From contig JAQFVV010012495.1 of NCBI GenBank assembly GCA_028023455.1, forward strand, positions 1,643,711-1,707,710: DNA of 64,000 nt. The letters are read 5' to 3'. Position 1 is the first letter of the stretch. Each line of letters begins with the position of its first letter. The notes beneath the pieces are model-generated. The model did no database searches. It was not told the origin of the DNA and was given only the letters and a program-made list of their open reading frames with translations. The stretch comes from Epiperipatus broadwayi. Its lineage: Eukaryota > Onychophora > Udeonychophora > Euonychophora > Peripatidae. The position numbers were made by a program, and so were the translations under genes. Of the stretch, positions 56,813 to 64,000 are shown piece by piece.

Positions 56813-56939
56813 AGCTTAATATTTAGTATTACATTCATTATTTTTATCATATATAAAATATTTGTCCTCTAGCAAAAACATATAATTGTCCAAGATATTT
56901 CAAGCAATGAAATATTGTTGTTCTATTACATATAATTAA

Positions 56940-57265
56940 AATATCAATGGAGTATGAAAAAGATGTATTCCATAAATAGGTAAAAAGAGATATAAAACCA
57001 ACAAAGAGTATTACTGATTTCATTATAAAATTAAGAAACTTTAATGGAGTTGAAATGGACATAATGATAGATTTTGGTAATAGATTGATAGCTAAATCCC
57101 AAAATATTGTAAAAGATCTAGAAAAAGACCTATGTAAGATGGATAGATTAAATAAAGATGTTTGCTGATATTATGAAGAAAAAAGGCTTGGAATTCATGA
57201 ATTTCTTTTAACTTGGAGAGGTCTTCATCCTGTAATGGGTTGATATTGATTGTAAAATTAAATGA
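56940..57265 (+). pseudogene. RTE-like LINE 3' shard
   Basis: Plus strand. SMEYEKDVFHK aligns with SMERCMLGVTRR of the 47-kb LINE, followed by TKSITDFIIKLRNFNGVEMD, IAKSQNIVKDLEKDLCKM and a final LTWRGLHPVMG. It ends GTAATGGGTTGATATTGATT, like the other LINE 3' ends. Only the last ~320 bp are left and they are strongly diverged. Confidence 0.75.
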
Positions 57266-58549
57266 AAATAAATACTTATTTATAGAAAAAGTTACTAACA
57301 TTTGATAGTTTATTTTTGGAGTCTAAATTAGAATTAATAAATAATAAATATTGCAATGCTAAAGATTCTATTGAAAGTACTATTCAATAGAGAAGTTTAT
57401 TAAAATTATAAACGTGTATTACATAGCTAGTACAAATTTATCTTAGTTGACGTTCAAATGGAAAGAGGGGTTACAGTTGCAAATGGTATTTTGTTATCTG
57501 AATGTAACCTAAATAGCTTATAATTTTCCATTCTGCAGTCAGTTGTGGTAAATACTACGATGTAACATCAAAATATTAACTTAAAAACATTTGTAGAAAT
57601 CTAATTTACTGTCAAAATCTTTTATGAATTAAATTGTTTTGGATATCTTATTTTCTTTTTTGTTTAACCTTTGTTAACAAATACAAAATTGAATATTAAA
57701 TTAATAACTAGATTAAACAGAAACTAAAGACTTATGAGAGAATTAGTTAATTTAAAGTTATGATCAGTCTAAGTAAAAAGTATTATATAAGTTAATTTCA
57801 TCTTCTATGGATAGTAGCTTAGAATTAAGCATTATATTTATTCTTTTTATGATGTGGACAAAATGTTCTTGTTGATCTTATTTAAAAAATTGTTTGCGAT
57901 TATAAATGTTAAAACAAAATTTGTAAAGACATTGCAATAAATGCACAAAGATTATTGGGCATTCGTTTGATTTCTGCATCACGTTATGTTTAAATTTAAA
58001 TCAATGTTTCAATTTTCATCAAATGTATTCATGTTGGTAATGTTTATTTTACACGTGGATCTATTTCATCTGTTTTTGGATTTGTAGTTAACAATTATTG
58101 TATTTTTGTTGAGATGATGACTAGTTACAGAAGGATTAATATAGTATAGTTCCAAATTTATTTTCAAGCTTTAGGATTGAGTAATAATTTAGCTAAGTTA
58201 AAAAAAGTTTTTAAAAAATGTTGGCTTATTTTAGCCTGTGTGACTTATATAAAATGCAAATTTTTTTATCTGTTCAGTGAAGTACATTTTTATCAACAAC
58301 TGGGTCTACTTTTAATTATCTGAAGATCAGCAGGAAGAAATAAACTTTAAAAACATACAAAATATGCAAAATTGTAACTATATAAGATAATAAGTAGCAG
58401 CAACAATGTATTATAATAGGATCTTTAATTATTTTTTCTCAATAGGATCTTTAATTTGATGAATAAATTTACATATAATAATAATAAGACTGTAAGAAAA
58501 TATAAACAGCCGTAGTGAAGAAAAAGTAGAAAATAAAAATATTTGATAT
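57266..58549. other. No recognised feature
   Basis: A+T-rich sequence with no convincing ORF, repeat or RNA signal. A short duplication AATAGGATCTTTAATT occurs at about 58415 and 58441. Confidence 0.45.
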
Positions 58550-59922
58550 TGTAACGTTTATTTATATATGTTGCAAAAAAATTGGCATTTGGTAAAAGCT
58601 AAAAAATAAAAGTAAATTTAGATTTTTTTTTTCTAATTTTTTTTTTTTTTAAAAAATAACGTACAATGAAAGTTAAATTATTCTTTCGTATTTTTTTTTA
58701 TGTAATTGGAAATAAAAGTAGAATTGGAGAGAACAAAAGAATTCCAAAAGCAAGTAAAAAGATAAGCTAAAAGAAAAATATTTTAGCTAATTAAACATGG
58801 CCGAAAAACTTGATAAAAAAATGAGAACTTTAGTAATTGAAAAATGATAAAGACTGTATAAGATTATAAACACAAAACGCCATGATAATAGCATGCGCAG
58901 AAGTCAGAAAACTGGACCTTGAGTATAAAAAGGAGGGATTCGGTTGGAGGAACGTCTTGTTTTGCCTGATGTTCTTTTGTTTGGTTTTGGATTAAAGAAT
59001 CCAGACCACTCTACGATGAAAAAATTCTTCATACGAGGAGCTTTAGCTGACATCGTTCCCGATGGATACCAGAGAAGCTTACGCGACTAGCCTATGGAAC
59101 CAGCACCAAGATCAATTTATAATCAATGGCTGTAAGCTTATTTTAACCCCGAAAAACTCTGCATAGTTATCTACAACCAGCGTGAATTCACTAAAACTTA
59201 TCGGTAAGACTACTTATTCCTGATTGTGACAAAATTAAGAATTTGCAAACAAGTCTTAAAATAATCCCGATATAGACATTAATTTTCTTATTAAAGAGAC
59301 TTTCGTTTAAATAATTTTATGCAAGATCTTGGAAATGAATTGTAATAAGTGAACATTATTAAATTACTTTATCCAACTGTTTTTTATAAATTGATTCATG
59401 TTCTCTCCAGTTTAGTTAATTCGTAATTTAACTTACAAATATTTTTAGTTTGTTGGAATAAAAGAGATTTTACTTTTATCAACCTTTTTCATTGTGAATT
59501 ATTAATAATAGTTATTAATTATTATTGAATTTATTAATATTGTTTTAGTGATGTTTAAATATATAATTTACCTTTGCCAATGTGTTTAATAAATTCCAGG
59601 AATAATAATATTTAAAAAAAATAATTCTCGTTATGGTATGATGCAAGTTTAAAAATAGTTTCTTTTTTTTATTTGTGAGACATGCGGCCGACAGATTTCA
59701 GCGGTCTTTTTAGAATAAAAGGACCTGGCACCCATATTAAATAAATTAAAAGCTGATTTCATCAATAGCATAATTCTCAACAATTAAAAGGCGAGTTGAT
59801 CAGGAAATATAGCTATGTTTTTAGAATAGAAATACAACTTTCTTCTTTTTTGACATAGCTTGATCAACTCGTGCGCAGTTTATATTAGCGTGTAGAGGCC
59901 TAACAAAACGGAAAACATTGTA
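58550..59922 (+). mobile_element. LTR-like repeat, copy 3 (solo)
   Basis: A diverged copy of the repeat at 15416-16854 and 17528-18930, with no partner nearby. It begins TGTAACGTTTATTTATATAT and ends ACGGAAAACATTGTA. TATAAAA lies at 58924-58930 and a poly(A)-type signal near 59458. The same leader segments (TTAGCTGACATCGTT, CGCGACTAGCC) are present. Isolated copies of this kind are usual for solo LTRs. A short ATAT on both sides may be a target duplication, but in this sequence context that is not conclusive. Confidence 0.7.
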
Positions 59923-62412
<2,490 letters not shown>

Positions 62413-63746
62413 GAAGTTGGATGGATTCTTGAATGAATAAGAAGCCAATTAAATGATTGAATGGAATGATTAGAAGACGAATGAATGAATAAAAGACTTG
62501 GCAGATGGCTGAGTAAAAACAAAGACTATGAAATATACTATTATTTTAAATTAAATACAGCTCTATATATTTATTATTTTACTTGTAAATAAACCCTTGT
62601 CAAAAATAATCAAGTATATTAAAATTAATTAAAGTAAAATACTTTTTCTTTACTATTATCATTATTTTATAGGCTTACCTTTTAAGATTAAGACTGAATT
62701 AAAATATTGATAGAAATTAACTAAATAATTTCTCTCTGTTTTTCTGTTAGTTTAACAAAGTTATTTATAAGCTATTATAAAAATACAAATTATATCATAT
62801 TAAAATTTTCCAATCCTTCTTTATTGTGTCAATCACGTAAATAATTGAAAAGATACTGTTATCTTGCGTGTAAAATTCTAAACATTTCTATAATTCTTTT
62901 AATGTTTAGGATAATTAACATTCAGAAACATTATCAGTTTATAATTTATAAATATAAATATATTTTTAAAAATAATCCTGTATTTAACACGGCAAGTGTG
63001 TATGTACATGTGCCTGTATTAAAACAGCAATTTTCACATGGAAAAATATTTAAACACAGTTCTGTTTTAATTCATATATATTGTAGGAGCTTTTTAACAG
63101 AATCTCAGTTACTATTGTTTTGCAAATAAGGGCAATCACTATCTGTTGCATAAAATATTGATAGTGATAATCCATAGCATATTTTCTATTACCACAATTT
63201 TATATAGTAACATCTAGTGAATAACCCATTAGCAAATTAGAAGATAAAATTCAGCTAATAAGAATCATTTTAAATAACAATAATAAGCAATATATATATA
63301 TATGTGTGTGTGCGCGCGCGGGTGTGCTTCTTTATACTTGCAGTTGTAGATATTTTGCTTTTAAAAAATGTTAATAGTCCCAAAGTTGCAATTTAACCAA
63401 TCAAATGTATAGCTTTTCTCAAATATTTTAAATTGCAAAAATGAATACTCTTTGTATACGTTTAATTAATATATTGAAATAGAGGATTATATTGACAAAA
63501 ATTAACATTTGTGTAAAAAAAATTAAAAAACTATACATATGTGTGTATGTGTGTGTAATTTCGAAGTATTACATGTATATGAAGTGCCAGAGGTATTCTT
63601 ATTATACATTTTCATTTGATTCAATGTTAATAAACTCTTAGATATGTCAACTAGCCTTATCGATCATTTAAATATGTTTTTAAATAATCATGATGGATTT
63701 AAATTTTAATCAAAGTGTTTTAAACAATTATTTATATAAATAAATA
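62413..63746. other. No recognised gene
   Basis: A+T-rich. GAATGAATGA-type decay of the microsatellite lies near 62430-62490, (TA)n(TG)n(CG)n near 63290-63320, and TG-rich tracts near 63540-63556. Confidence 0.45.
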
Positions 63747-63909
63747 GTAATGTTTGAACAGCATTAAACACATGCGCTTTAGATTTTAACTATAAAATGA
63801 ATGAATACAATCACTTCAAACACATGATGTTTGAAGTGTTTGTATTCATTCATTTTATAGTTAAAATCTAAAGCGCATGTGCAACAGTTTAATGCTGTTT
63901 AAACATTAC
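63747..63909. mobile_element. Near-perfect palindromic foldback element (~80-bp arms)
   Basis: Left arm 63747-63825 (GTAATGTTTGAACAGCATTA ... ATACAATCACTTCAAACA) and right arm 63827-63909 (TGTTTGAAGTGTTTGTAT ... TAATGCTGTTTAAACATTAC) form an almost spacer-free hairpin. The next segment, AACATCGCGCTATATAAAAT, matches 32385-32412 and resembles 50698-50715. Non-coding. Confidence 0.93.
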
Positions 63910-64000
63910 AGTTTGTAAAAAACATCGCGCTATATAAAATAATTGACTTATTTACATAAATAAATAGATAAAAAAAAGAAATGACCACTCTTTTCTTGTA

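Overview
The window is A+T-rich (roughly three quarters A+T by eye) eukaryotic nuclear DNA. Non-LTR, Penelope-like, hAT and LTR-type repeats, tRNA-derived SINEs, introns with GT/AG borders and very long microsatellites point to an invertebrate animal. The sequence does not let me name the species. Most of the 64 kb is repeat-derived. Most short ORFs are microsatellite readings, intron noise or shards of decayed reverse transcriptases.

Host-gene content is small. The clearest gene is a single-exon class A (rhodopsin-like) GPCR at 42216-43220 on the minus strand. Two spliced minus-strand genes can be partly read by hand. At 35421-34906 two exons join in frame behind a plausible ATG. At 10815-10317 two exons encode a transmembrane segment and the C-terminal cytoplasmic tail of a single-pass membrane protein. 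Their other exons were not found with confidence.

1-9 kb holds several decayed Penelope-like elements (PLEs; reverse transcriptase plus GIY-YIG endonuclease) in tandem and in opposed orientation. They are interrupted by an hAT MITE with a perfect 8-bp duplication and by a small tRNA-Gly SINE with a 15-bp duplication. A 400-bp tandem array that flips orientation (3263-5290) lies among them. 9-10.3 kb is a nest of SINEs and foldback (palindromic) elements. 15.4-18.9 kb has two LTR-like 1.4-kb repeats around a short non-coding interior, and a third copy lies at 58.5-59.9 kb. 19.5-20.5 kb holds two adjacent palindromes, one built from PLE endonuclease tails. RTE-like LINE copies lie at 21.5-22.9 kb (minus), 36.3-37.7 kb (minus), 47.1-50.1 kb (plus, most complete) and 56.9-57.3 kb (plus, 3' shard). 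A second PLE family lies at 22.9, 27.3-27.8, 31.2-31.7, 33.0-33.3 and 52-53.3 kb. A fragment at 45275-45437 resembles the SPIN hAT transposon, known for horizontal transfer between animals.

The main structural theme is palindromes. More than a dozen inverted repeats occur, many flanked by (TA)n, and three carry PLE endonuclease tails or end sequence. I see no operon, CRISPR array or bacterial-type system. The best candidates for something undescribed are the foldback elements derived from PLE 3' ends, the interleaved inverted repeats at 32.0-32.6 kb, and the direct-then-inverted 400-bp array.
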